Shown piece after piece: positions 8,469-14,796 of a stretch of 17,684 nucleotides of DNA (positions within the stretch are counted from its first letter, which is position 1; each line of letters begins with the position of its first letter). A program made the translations under genes and the position numbers. This DNA comes from an uncultured Oscillospiraceae bacterium (GTDB lineage: Bacteria > Bacillota > Clostridia > Oscillospirales > Ruminococcaceae). Location of the stretch: contig CAJUSD010000052.1 of NCBI GenBank assembly GCA_910589145.1, positions 1-17,684 on the forward strand. The letters are read 5' to 3'. Below the pieces are notes generated by a model that saw only the letters and a list, made by a program, of their open reading frames with translations, ran no database searches and was not told the DNA's origin.

Positions 8469-8979
8469 AGGTATTTTCCTCCTTCCATGCTTCCCGAAGC
8501 AGCTTTTTTGCCCGGTATAACCGTGTTTCCAGCGTCCGCAGCGGCGCTTTTGTTTCTGCTGCTACTTCCGACAGTTTTTTGTTTTTGCAAAAGTATGCAA
8601 CAGCTACCTCCCGGTATGGTTCTTTCAGACTGTTGCAAAGTTCGTACAGACGCCTTTTCTGATCCGTATGTATTACCAGTTCTTCTGGAGTAGGTTCAGG
8701 AGCTTCCAATTCTCCTAATGTCTCTTCGGAAACCATCTGCATCCTTCTGCGGGGATCCGCCAGAAAATTCCGGCATTTATTTGCCGCTATGGTTGTAATC
8801 CATGCCTTGAAATTCTGCCCGTCAAAACTCTCTAACTTGCTGTATGCAGATAAAAAGGTTTCCTGTGTCAAATCTTCCGCGTCAAAATAATTGTGTACAA
8901 AGGAGTTGCAGACCTGGAATACCAGCGATTTATACTGTTCTATTTGCGCGGTAAATGTTCGGATATCAATGGTTTCCAC
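8449..8979 (-). CDS. ECF-type RNA polymerase sigma factor (sigma-70 family)
   Basis: A 176-residue sigma factor with only regions 2 and 4, as in the extracytoplasmic-function group. Region 2 covers about 13-75 with the core-binding DAEDLTQETFLSAYSKL. Region 4 covers about 113-165 with a helix-turn-helix LSEVAAETKAPLRTLETRLYRAKKLL that reads the -35 element. It heads a four-gene overlapping operon with its anti-sigma factor. The start used is GTG at 8977-8979; the AGGAGG ribosome binding site runs directly into this GTG, which is too close to be ideal, and no better in-frame start is seen nearby. Such sigma factors commonly activate their own operon; I could not identify an ECF-type promoter with confidence. 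Confidence 0.88.
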   Translation of the reverse strand: METIDIRTFTAQIEQYKSLVFQVCNSFVHNYFDAEDLTQETFLSAYSKLESFDGQNFKAWITTIAANKCRNFLADPRRRMQMVSEETLGELEAPEPTPEELVIHTDQKRRLYELCNSLKEPYREVAVAYFCKNKKLSEVAAETKAPLRTLETRLYRAKKLLREAWKEENTCAMQRT

Positions 8980-9049
8980 CTCCTCTTTGCCGTTTTCTGT
9001 CCGAACAGATTTTTTCCAAAGGCCTAGGCTCCTTTTTATCCGTTCAGAT

Positions 9050-9055
9050 ATTATA
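9050..9055 (-). promoter_or_regulatory. Possible -10 box upstream of the sigma-factor operon
   Basis: TATAAT on the minus strand lies about 70 bases before the sigma-factor start. No convincing -35 hexamer lies 16-18 bases upstream, so this is only a candidate. The rest of 8980-9130 shows AT-rich sequence but no gene. Confidence 0.35.
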
Positions 9056-9130
9056 ACAGCTTTTAGATGGGAAACACGTCAGCTTTTTGGAAAAAAATTT
9101 TTCCCTTTTCCTAATTTTGTGCTTAATCAA

Positions 9131-9176
9131 CAAAAACAGGCGCAGAAAACAGTGCTTTTTCCCTGTGTTCTGCGCC
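9131..9176 (-). terminator. Rho-independent terminator of trpS
   Basis: On the minus strand, downstream of the trpS stop, a GC-rich stem of about 14 bp (9163-9176 with 9139-9152, one mismatch) is followed by TGTTTTTG. Spacing and orientation fit the end of the trpS transcript. Confidence 0.8.
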
Positions 9177-9198
9177 CTCTCCCTGTTATGCAAACGAT

Positions 9199-10188
9199 CT
9201 AGCCTAAATGGATACTCATAGCTTCCTTGACTTCCTGAACCGTTTCCGCTCCAATCTTATTTGCTTTTTCGCTTCCTGCATGAATCAGGTCTCGCACCAG
9301 ATCTTTATGTTCTTCATAGTAAGCCCGCTTTTCACGGAAGGGGTCTAAAAGGTTATTTAACGCTTCAGCCAGCTTCTTTTTGCACGCTACACACCCAATT
9401 GCTGAACCTCTGCACATTTCGCAGATATTTTCATATTCGCTGTTGTTGAAAACCTGATGGTATTTGCTGACAACGCAGATATCCGGGTGGCCGGGGTCTT
9501 TGACTGAAATTCGGCTTTTATCTGTCACCGCTGCACGTACTTTCTGGTTTACAGTGTCGGCAGTATCAGACAGGTAGATAGCATTGCCAAGGCTTTTCCC
9601 CATTTTGGCGTTGCCGTCCAGCCCCATCAGCCTGGGGGTGGAACTGAGCATTGCTTCTGGTTCTACCAGGTTCCCGTGGTACAGGTCGTTAAACCGCCGG
9701 ACAATTTTTCGGGCAACTTCAATATGGGGGAGCTGGTCGTCGCCTACTGGTACGAGGTTCGCTTTACAGAAGGTAATGTCTGCGGCCTGGCTTACGGGAT
9801 AGCCTAAAAAGCCGTATGTCATATCATCATAGCCATAGTTTTTAGCTTCCGTTTTGATAGTGGGGTTATGCCGAAGGAAATTGACTGATACCAACATTGA
9901 ATAGAAAACAGTCAGTTCTGCAATAGACGGAATTTGGGACTGCTGAATAATATTTACCTTCTCCGGGTCAAGGCCAATGGACAGGTTGTCGATTGCCACG
10001 TCATAGATACTTCCATTGATTAGTTCAGGGTTTTCAAAATGGGTCGTCAATGCCTGTATGTCTGCCAGCAGGATAAAGGTTTCATACTCATCCTGGAGCT
10101 TGACGCGGTTTTGAAGGCTTCCGACATAATGTCCTAAATGCAGCTTGCCTGTGGTGCGGTCTCCTGTCAGTATACGTTTTTTTTCCAT
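9199..10188 (-). CDS. trpS: Tryptophanyl-tRNA synthetase
   Basis: A 329-residue class I synthetase that charges tRNA-Trp with tryptophan in the cytoplasm. The HIGH motif appears as LHLGHY (16-21) and the KMSKS motif as KMGKS (195-199). AGGAAAGG lies about 11 bases before the ATG. A T-box leader with a UGG specifier codon directly upstream confirms the amino acid. The C-terminal half has cysteines C238, C256, C259, C266 and C269; C259-x6-C266-x2-C269 plus C238 closely resembles the C-x22-C-x6-C-x2-C cluster site described for Thermotoga maritima TrpRS, so an iron-sulfur cluster is plausible. Monocistronic, with its own promoter and terminator. Confidence 0.97.
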   Translation of the reverse strand: MEKKRILTGDRTTGKLHLGHYVGSLQNRVKLQDEYETFILLADIQALTTHFENPELINGSIYDVAIDNLSIGLDPEKVNIIQQSQIPSIAELTVFYSMLVSVNFLRHNPTIKTEAKNYGYDDMTYGFLGYPVSQAADITFCKANLVPVGDDQLPHIEVARKIVRRFNDLYHGNLVEPEAMLSSTPRLMGLDGNAKMGKSLGNAIYLSDTADTVNQKVRAAVTDKSRISVKDPGHPDICVVSKYHQVFNNSEYENICEMCRGSAIGCVACKKKLAEALNNLLDPFREKRAYYEEHKDLVRDLIHAGSEKANKIGAETVQEVKEAMSIHLG

Positions 10189-10244
10189 GTCTGTTTATCC
10201 TTTCCTGTTTGGTAATACTGCCGGTTTTCGTGCGCGAAATACTG

Positions 10245-10286
10245 AAAAAACAGCTTCCGCCCCGTTCACCGGGACGGAAGCTGTTA
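10245..10286 (-). terminator. Regulated terminator of the trpS T-box leader
   Basis: An 11-12 bp stem (AACAGCTTCCG pairing with CGGAAGCTGTT) followed by a run of T on the minus strand. The left arm overlaps the sequence that would pair with the T-box in the antiterminator, as expected for a switch. Confidence 0.9.
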
Positions 10287-10492
10287 AATTCTTCCGTTTG
10301 CCACCCTGAGAGTGCTTTTCACATACCAGCATATGCTCTCATCTTAACGGTTAGAGGTTCCGTCGGCTCCTACTTCTTTTATTGGTTCGGGCCGCCCTCA
10401 TAAGGCCATTCCGCATAAAATTCCATACCGTTTCCCACCAATGACGGCTCTCTGTGATTTCCGTTTATGCGTACTATTCTTACTCATCGGTT
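10245..10492 (-). promoter_or_regulatory. T-box riboswitch (tryptophan) controlling trpS
   Basis: Read on the minus strand, the leader starts about 7 bases after the -10 box. It contains a Stem I with the AGAGAG element near 10453. The specifier loop reads GGAAUGGCC, giving a UGG (Trp) specifier codon at 10406-10408. Near 10298-10308 is the conserved T-box AGGGTGGCAA that pairs with the tRNA acceptor end. A strong terminator follows. T-boxes bind the cognate uncharged tRNA by its anticodon and switch from terminator to antiterminator, so trpS is made when tRNA-Trp is uncharged. Every expected part is visible; only the exact helices would need folding. Confidence 0.95.
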
Positions 10493-10498
10493 TCTTTT

Positions 10499-10527
10499 AT
10501 TATAGGAGTTCTGGCTTTGTTTGTCAA
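10499..10527 (-). promoter_or_regulatory. Consensus promoter of the trpS T-box transcript
   Basis: TTGACA (10522-10527) and TATAAT (10499-10504) on the minus strand, with a 17-base spacer: a perfect sigma-A promoter. The 130-bp repeat copy B ends 17 bases upstream of the -35. Confidence 0.9.
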
Positions 10528-10544
10528 CTGCGTTTCAGCGAAAG

Positions 10545-10674
10545 CATGGAAATCAATTTTCAGAAACATTATAAAAAAGAAACAGAAAACCTCCGGCGCG
10601 GGCACGAAGCCAGGACAGTCACAAACCAAACCCGTATCAAAAGCTTTGGCCGCTTTCTCGAAAGTGGCGGGGGT
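10545..10674 (-). repeat. 130-bp intergenic repeat, copy B
   Basis: The reverse complement aligns base for base with 1-130 (118 of 130 identical, no gap). It lies directly upstream of the trpS promoter, in the same direction as trpS. Plus-strand positions 10650-10667 can form a 7-bp hairpin with a CTCG loop. Similarity to copy A stops sharply at the trpS side; the other side cannot be compared because copy A starts at the window edge. Confidence 0.85.
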
Positions 10675-10681
10675 TCAGGGT

Positions 10682-10749
10682 TGAGCAGCGGAGCTGCTCA
10701 GAGCCGCCGGCCGCCAGTTCAGCTTTGCTGAACGTAGCTCTGCTGAACT
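10682..10749. other. Hairpin cluster next to repeat copy B
   Basis: A perfect 8-bp stem (10682-10689 with 10693-10700) is followed by GTTCAGC (10717-10723). This can pair either with GCTGAAC at 10727-10733 (3-base loop) or, extended to 8 bp, with GCTGAACT at 10742-10749. The two pairings are mutually exclusive. No gene is seen. These may be part of the same repeat family as copy B or an RNA regulator; the sequence alone does not decide. Confidence 0.5.
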
Positions 10750-10801
10750 AAACCCGCAAGGCACGATCCCTTTTGGAAAGAGCATTTTTCTCTACCTTCC
10801 C

Positions 10802-10830
10802 TGAAAAACACCCCACCGGGGTGTTTTTCA
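10802..10830. terminator. Strong bidirectional terminator-like hairpin
   Basis: A perfect 13-bp stem (10802-10814 with 10818-10830) closes a 3-base loop, with AAAAA and TTTTT in the stem ends, so it could stop transcription from either side. No protein gene ends here, which suggests a nearby untranslated transcript or read-through protection. Confidence 0.6.
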
Positions 10831-10982
10831 ATATCAACCTCAAAATCTCCACAGGATTGATTACCCTGAGCGAAAGACTTTGGATAAATTTACCATACAC
10901 CTCTTTAATACAGTTTAAGTTTTAAGGGACGCCATCTCAGTAGCCGTTGGCTGTTCGCTGGCTGCAAGCGATAACCTTTAAC

Positions 10983-11066
10983 AGGAAATCCCGCCATATA
11001 TGCCCCTGGAAGCTGTTCCAAATGCTTTGCCTGCTGCTCCCATAAAAGAAAATGGCGGGATTTTCT
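10983..11066. ncRNA. Candidate structured RNA or long folded element
   Basis: A 12-bp perfect stem (AAATCCCGCCAT at 10986-10997 with its complement at 11052-11063), extendable by a few pairs, closes a 54-base interior that holds a smaller hairpin (TGGAA 11007-11011 with TTCCA 11016-11020). No coding frame is apparent on either strand. The long basal stem with a structured interior suggests an RNA gene or regulatory RNA, but I do not recognise a known family; 6S RNA and SRP RNA signatures were looked for and not found. Strand is not determined. Confidence 0.3.
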
Positions 11067-11128
11067 ATACTTTTAAGTATCTTCCTTTTTCATTTTGTTA
11101 GTGTCGTTTTTAAGCAAGTTGGGGTATT

Positions 11129-11175
11129 TCGCGCTTGCGAGCGCGACCAGGGAACTTTTGAGGAAAGTTCCCTGG
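11129..11175. repeat. Double-hairpin intergenic element
   Basis: Two adjacent perfect stems: 7 bp (11129-11135 with 11140-11146) and 12 bp (11147-11158 with 11164-11175, 5-base loop). From memory, hairpins of the type GACCAGGG...CCCTGGACC are common between genes in gut Clostridia, so this is likely a dispersed intergenic repeat and not a gene-specific terminator. That resemblance is recollection, not a search result. The flanks 11064-11128 and 11176-11246 hold nothing else I can name. Confidence 0.5.
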
Positions 11176-11248
11176 ACCTTCAAACCTTTTTAATCCGCTT
11201 TAGGTTGTACTCGACTGAGGGCTGCCTTATGTAAAAGCTGCTATTCAA

Positions 11249-11279
11249 AAAGGGAGCTCGTAAAAATACAGCTCCCTTT
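11249..11279 (-). terminator. Terminator of the aldo/keto reductase gene
   Basis: AAAGGGAGCT (11249-11258) pairs perfectly with AGCTCCCTTT (11270-11279), followed on the minus strand by T-rich sequence. It sits 11 bases beyond the stop codon of the reductase gene. Confidence 0.85.
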
Positions 11280-11290
11280 CCAAAATGATT

Positions 11291-12418
11291 TTAGATTGTA
11301 TGCAGAAGTTTGTCAATTTCCGCCAGTTCTGTAAAGATTTCAATATGCTGCGGACATTTTGATACGCACGCGCCGCAGGAAATACACTTGTCAGCCTGAT
11401 GTTCTTCTGGGATTTCCTTATAAGTCCGGCGGAATTTGCCAACGTTGAGGGATTGGGTATAGTCATTGTATGCCCTGAAAATATCAGGAATTTTTATCCC
11501 ATTTGGACATTCGGACATACAGTATTCACAGGCTGTACAGGGCACATTTTTCTGAGAACGGATCATATCCCGAACCGTTTCGATCGCCTTGTTTTCTTCA
11601 TCAGAAAGGGGCTTGGCCTGGGAAAGTACATTTAAGTTATCCTGTACCTGCTCCATTGTGGACATACCGCTGAGGATAACCTTTACCTGGGGATGATCGG
11701 CTACCCACCGCAGCGCCCAGGAAGCATTGGAAGCGTCAGGATTAATTGTCTTGAAAACAGATGCAATTTTTTCCGGCAGGCGGTGGAGGAATCCTCCACG
11801 TACTGGCTCCATAACGATAATGGGAATATTTTTGCTTTCCAGAATCTTATAAGAACGTTCCGCGTCCTGCTGTACCCAGTCCAGATAATTAAACTGGATT
11901 TGTGCAAAGTCAAATTTGTATGTATCGGTAATTGCGTCGATTACGTCAGGAGTATCATGGAAGGAGAAACCAATCCGGCGGATTTTTCCTTCTGCTTTGA
12001 ATTGTAAAAGGCGCTCATATATGTGGAATTTTTTAACAGTTTCAAATTTATCCTTGTCCAGAGCGTGGAGCAGGTAAAAGTCAAAATATTCTGTTTTGCA
12101 GCGGGTTAGCTGTTCGTTGAAAATCCGGTCAATATCTTCTTCTTTTTCACACCAGCCAACCGGGAATTTAGTAGCTAAATAATAGCTGTCCCTTGGATAT
12201 TTTGTAAGGGTGTCCCCATAAAAACCTTCAGATTTTCCGCCGTGGTACATATAAGCTGTATCATAATAGTTGACCCCGTTTTCATAGGCAAGCTGTACCA
12301 TTGCCTGGGCTTTGGGGTAATCAATGTTTCCTTCGCTGTCAGTTGGCAGCCGCATAGCACCGAATCCTAACAGGGAAACAGTTGCGTCGGTGTTGGGCAT
12401 ATAACGGGTTTGCATCAT
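11291..12418 (-). CDS. Aldo/keto reductase with C-terminal 2x[4Fe-4S] ferredoxin domain
   Basis: A 375-residue protein in two parts. Residues 1-280 form the aldo/keto reductase barrel with the likely catalytic tetrad D53, Y58, K84 and H118 (YDTAYMYH, ATKFP, YLLHA). Residues 294-305 and 345-356 are two CxxCxxCxxxCP motifs that would bind [4Fe-4S] clusters. This fused type is frequent in anaerobes, where it presumably moves electrons between iron-sulfur carriers and a carbonyl substrate; the substrate is not known. AAGGAGG lies 9 bases before the first ATG; a second ATG follows directly. Apparently monocistronic with its own terminator. No convincing promoter was found in 12419-12530. Confidence 0.93.
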   Translation of the reverse strand: MMQTRYMPNTDATVSLLGFGAMRLPTDSEGNIDYPKAQAMVQLAYENGVNYYDTAYMYHGGKSEGFYGDTLTKYPRDSYYLATKFPVGWCEKEEDIDRIFNEQLTRCKTEYFDFYLLHALDKDKFETVKKFHIYERLLQFKAEGKIRRIGFSFHDTPDVIDAITDTYKFDFAQIQFNYLDWVQQDAERSYKILESKNIPIIVMEPVRGGFLHRLPEKIASVFKTINPDASNASWALRWVADHPQVKVILSGMSTMEQVQDNLNVLSQAKPLSDEENKAIETVRDMIRSQKNVPCTACEYCMSECPNGIKIPDIFRAYNDYTQSLNVGKFRRTYKEIPEEHQADKCISCGACVSKCPQHIEIFTELAEIDKLLHTI

Positions 12419-12532
12419 TAGTTTGTGCCTCCTTAGTGGTATTTTGTCCTTCTTGTTTTTGGTGTCTACAGTATTCTGCTATTTATTTTATCAAATTTTC
12501 AGGTAATTACAAGAGGAAATCCATCGAATTAA

Positions 12533-12709
12533 TTATAGTTTGTTTTTAATTGATGTTTTTTCCTTTTTTTTATTGGGGATAAATTCAGCTATATCGTCAA
12601 GAGTAAAACCTTCACCTAAAATATTTAAAACCATATCTAATGTATGTGTAGTGACAGATTGATTTTCTTTCAGCCGTTGGATTTTTGACCGGCTGATACC
12701 AGATGAAAA
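12533..12709 (-). pseudogene. Truncated XRE/Cro-type HTH repressor (3' fragment)
   Basis: The minus strand reads in one frame to a TAA at 12533-12535. The translation includes SGISRSKIQRLKENQSV and THTLDMVLNILGEGFTLDD, the second half of a Cro/CI-type helix-turn-helix: recognition helix, then the last helices. The first half of the domain and the start codon are missing, because at about 12709 the sequence switches to the leader of the next gene. About 58 codons remain. This is a broken repressor left at a recombination junction, typical of a decayed mobile island. Confidence 0.75.
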
Positions 12710-12741
12710 TACTTAAAGAAATAGGAAGAAAGGATAAGGTT

Positions 12742-13114
12742 ATGAAGAAAACAACATATATCACAACAGAAGAAAAAGAGAAATGCCGTCGTGTGGCAGA
12801 GGCTTTTACAGAATTATACGAACTGACAGATACCGTTGTTATGGATGCAGGGGAGTATGGTTTAGTAAAGATTTAATATTAATAAATATCCAAATGTTTT
12901 TGACAACATAATGACTTACACAGACAGTCAATCTATGTTTATTGATTTATGGTATGATTGCTTCTGCTGCCAATTGCTGACACCTGTCCTTGGCACGCCG
13001 AATGCAGAGCTGGGATATGAGGAAATATGGAAACAGCTTCCCAAACACAGGCAGGAGGAAATTTTGGCAAAAAAGATTTATTTAAAGGAAAAGGCATCCC
13101 TGTCATTTATTTAG
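12742..13114 (+). pseudogene. Frameshifted small accessory protein gene (two fragments)
   Basis: The first fragment starts at ATG 12742 behind AAAGGATAAGG and encodes 44 residues beginning MKKTTYITTEEKEKCRRV, ending at TAA 12874-12876. The second is in another frame: the reading FNINKYPNVFDNIMTYTDSQ begins near 12872, crosses the ATG at 12911 and runs to the stop at 13114, ending KHRQEEILAKKIYLKEKA. Together they look like one protein of about 120 residues broken by a frameshift with stop codons near 12865-12885. From memory it resembles a conserved hypothetical protein carried on integrative elements in gut Clostridia. No domain or function is recognised. Each piece could in principle be a short gene, but a decayed gene is more likely. 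Confidence 0.55.
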
Positions 13115-13131
13115 CAATTTTTAACCAGGGC

Positions 13132-13171
13132 ATAAAAAAGGGCTGAAATCTGATTATCAGATTCCAGCCCT
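13132..13171 (-). terminator. Terminator of the Rpn nuclease remnant
   Basis: A 15-bp stem with one mismatch (13139-13153 with 13157-13171) and a 3-base loop is followed on the minus strand by TTTTTT. It lies just downstream of the nuclease remnant's stop codon. Confidence 0.8.
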
Positions 13172-13189
13172 CAAAATTGATATAGAAGT

Positions 13190-13526
13190 TTACGAGCCTA
13201 GTTCGGTTTGAAGCTTTTCAATCTCCCCCAGGGAAAGCTCAGTTATATCTGCAATTTCTTCCAACGAGTATTTTCCTGCTGCCAACATGCGATAAACAAC
13301 TGTCTTTACTCGTTCCAGTGCAGCTTCCAGTGCAGCTTGATTTCTCATATCTTCCATAGCTTTACACATAATTGCAACCCCTTCTTTACTTTCCTTGAAA
13401 AATCTAGCCTCCAAAACACTTTGTCAGAAAGTCATCATCCAGCAGGCGAAAGCCCCTAAGCCGTTGTAAATCTTCTTGGTGCTGTTTGTCTATTTGTTCT
13501 GTCGTTGTCAAATCTAACGCCTGCTT
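13190..13526 (-). pseudogene. Internally deleted Rpn-family PD-(D/E)XK nuclease/transposase remnant
   Basis: On the minus strand the upstream frame (13526 down to about 13412) reads LDLTTTEQIDKQHQ then LRGFRLLDDDFLTKCF, which matches the start of Rpn/PDDEXK_2 proteins. It then meets a TAG. The following frame, about 70 codons, reads KEGVAIMCKAMEDMRNQA then AGKYSLEEIADITELSLGEI, which matches the C-terminal tail of the same family. The catalytic middle of roughly 200 residues is missing and the two ends are out of frame, so the gene is dead. The family is thought to promote recombination and is common as multi-copy decaying genes. No normal start codon exists for the C-terminal piece. Confidence 0.75.
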
Positions 13527-13782
13527 TCATTTCAATTATCTGGCTCATTTTCATCTTAGCACAAATCCGGCTCCTTTTCAAGGCAGCATTGCAGGCTGGG
13601 AAGTTTCAGAATCCTCTGTAAAAATATTCGCTAAATTTTTGTTTAACGAAATAAAATAAATAAACAATCATATTTAAAAGTATAGACAGATGAAAGGCAA
13701 AGGGTTAAAATAATATAGGTTATATATGAAAAATATCAACAGCCGCTATAGAGCTGACTTTAAAAACGAAGAAGGTATAAAA
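13527..13782. other. AT-rich intergenic stretch before the MBL-fold gene
   Basis: No gene is supported here. It includes an inverted repeat TTGTTTA (13639-13645) / TAAACAA (13661-13667) that could be an operator, and AT-rich sequence near 13708-13722 that could serve as a -10 region for the hydrolase gene. The open frame does extend upstream to 13726, but that ATG lacks a good ribosome binding site. Confidence 0.4.
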
Positions 13783-14667
13783 ATGTATGAGCTGATACAG
13801 GCTGGGGAACGAACTTATTATATACAATGTCCAGCGAAAATTGGAATTTATCGGATAAACGATCAAGATGTTTATTTGATTGACAGCGGCGGCGACAAGG
13901 ACGCAGGCCGCCGAGTCAAGAAAATTCTCGATCAAAACGGCTGGATGCTGAAGGGAATCCTCAACACCCACTCCAACGCTGACCATATCGGCGGAAACCG
14001 TTATTTACAGCAGCAATATCATTGTAAGGTATTTGCAGATGGAATTGAGGCAGCGTTTACCAAGCATCCAGTTTTAGAACCGCCTTTTTTATATGGAGGA
14101 TATCCGTTTCAGGATTTGAGACATAAATTTTTGATGGCCGCAGAGAGTGATGTGAGTCGTTTTGATGATGTGGATTTTCCAAAGGGGATTGAGGTAATCG
14201 CACTGCCGGGGCATTTTTTTGATATGGTGGGATTTCGCACACTGGACAATGTTGTATTTTTGGCTGATTGCCTCAGCAGCCCCATAACCCTGGAAAAGTA
14301 TCAGCTTTCCTTTATTTATGATGTAGCCGCTTACCTGAAAACCCTGGATATGGTGAAGGGGATAGAGGCAAGGCTTTTTATTCCTTCCCATGCAGAGGTT
14401 GTAGAAGATATCGGGCCTCTGGCGGAAATAAACCAGAAAAAGGTTTATGAAATTGCAAAACAGATAAAAATTGTTTGTAACGAACCGCTTTCGTTTGAAG
14501 CGATTCTTCAAAAGTTATTTGGCATTTATAAGTTGACGATGACCTATGAACAGTATGTTTTAATTGGAAGCACCCTTCGGTCTTATCTGGCTTGGATGAA
14601 GGATTCAGGAGAGCTGGAAAGTTTTTTTGAGGATAATTTGCTATTGTGGAAAAACAGGATTTTTTGA
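13783..14667 (+). CDS. Metallo-beta-lactamase-fold hydrolase (variant HxN motif)
   Basis: A 294-residue protein with the MBL fold. The first metal motif reads NTHSNADHIGG (H63, N65, D67, H68): the family's second histidine (HxHxDH) is replaced by asparagine. Further expected ligands are in PGHFF, LADC and PSHAE, so one metal site may be intact and the other altered. The C-terminal 70 residues form a helical extension. From memory such proteins are common in Clostridia with no known substrate. The start at 13783 is preferred because GAAGGT lies a few bases upstream; a 19-residue extension to 13726 has no good ribosome site. Its stop overlaps the ATG of the next small gene (TGATG). Confidence 0.85.
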   Translation: MYELIQAGERTYYIQCPAKIGIYRINDQDVYLIDSGGDKDAGRRVKKILDQNGWMLKGILNTHSNADHIGGNRYLQQQYHCKVFADGIEAAFTKHPVLEPPFLYGGYPFQDLRHKFLMAAESDVSRFDDVDFPKGIEVIALPGHFFDMVGFRTLDNVVFLADCLSSPITLEKYQLSFIYDVAAYLKTLDMVKGIEARLFIPSHAEVVEDIGPLAEINQKKVYEIAKQIKIVCNEPLSFEAILQKLFGIYKLTMTYEQYVLIGSTLRSYLAWMKDSGELESFFEDNLLLWKNRIF

Positions 14668-14789
14668 TGCGAAAATGGCAGAAAATAGGCATCACCGTTT
14701 GGCTCTGCGTCATACTTGCGGCTACAATCGGCATTGAAATCAGGGAAAGATGGTTCAGCGATTCTTTTAGATATAAAATATCCTGGTAA
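14667..14789 (+). CDS. 40-residue single-span membrane peptide, coupled to the MBL gene
   Basis: The ATG overlaps the TGA stop of the MBL-fold gene (TGATG), a classic sign of coupled translation. The peptide starts MRKWQKIGI, has one hydrophobic span (about 6-22, ITVWLCVILAATIGI) and a charged, aromatic tail (IRERWFSDSF). A second, clearly related copy begins at 17628 after the peptidase cassette: the two share IGI..WLCV.L.A and 34 of 39 bases. Its conservation in two places argues that it is a real gene. Function unknown; the size and layout would suit a membrane toxin, holin-like peptide or small protein partner, but nothing proves this. It may be the shortened remnant of a longer protein. 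Confidence 0.6.
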   Translation: MRKWQKIGITVWLCVILAATIGIEIRERWFSDSFRYKISW

Positions 14790-14796
14790 ATCTATT

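Noticed and set aside
8303..8662. Plus-strand open frame opposite the sigma and anti-sigma genes
   Set aside because: It is antisense to two well-supported overlapping genes and lacks a ribosome binding site.
10441..10731. Open frame on the plus strand of about 96 codons
   Set aside because: It lies across the trpS T-box leader, its promoter and repeat copy B on the other strand, has no ribosome binding site, and its translation has no recognisable family.
10983..11066. 6S RNA or SRP RNA as the identity of the folded element
   Set aside because: The long stem is suggestive, but the conserved central bulge of 6S and the GGAA-loop/AGCAG core of SRP RNA are not present in the right arrangement.
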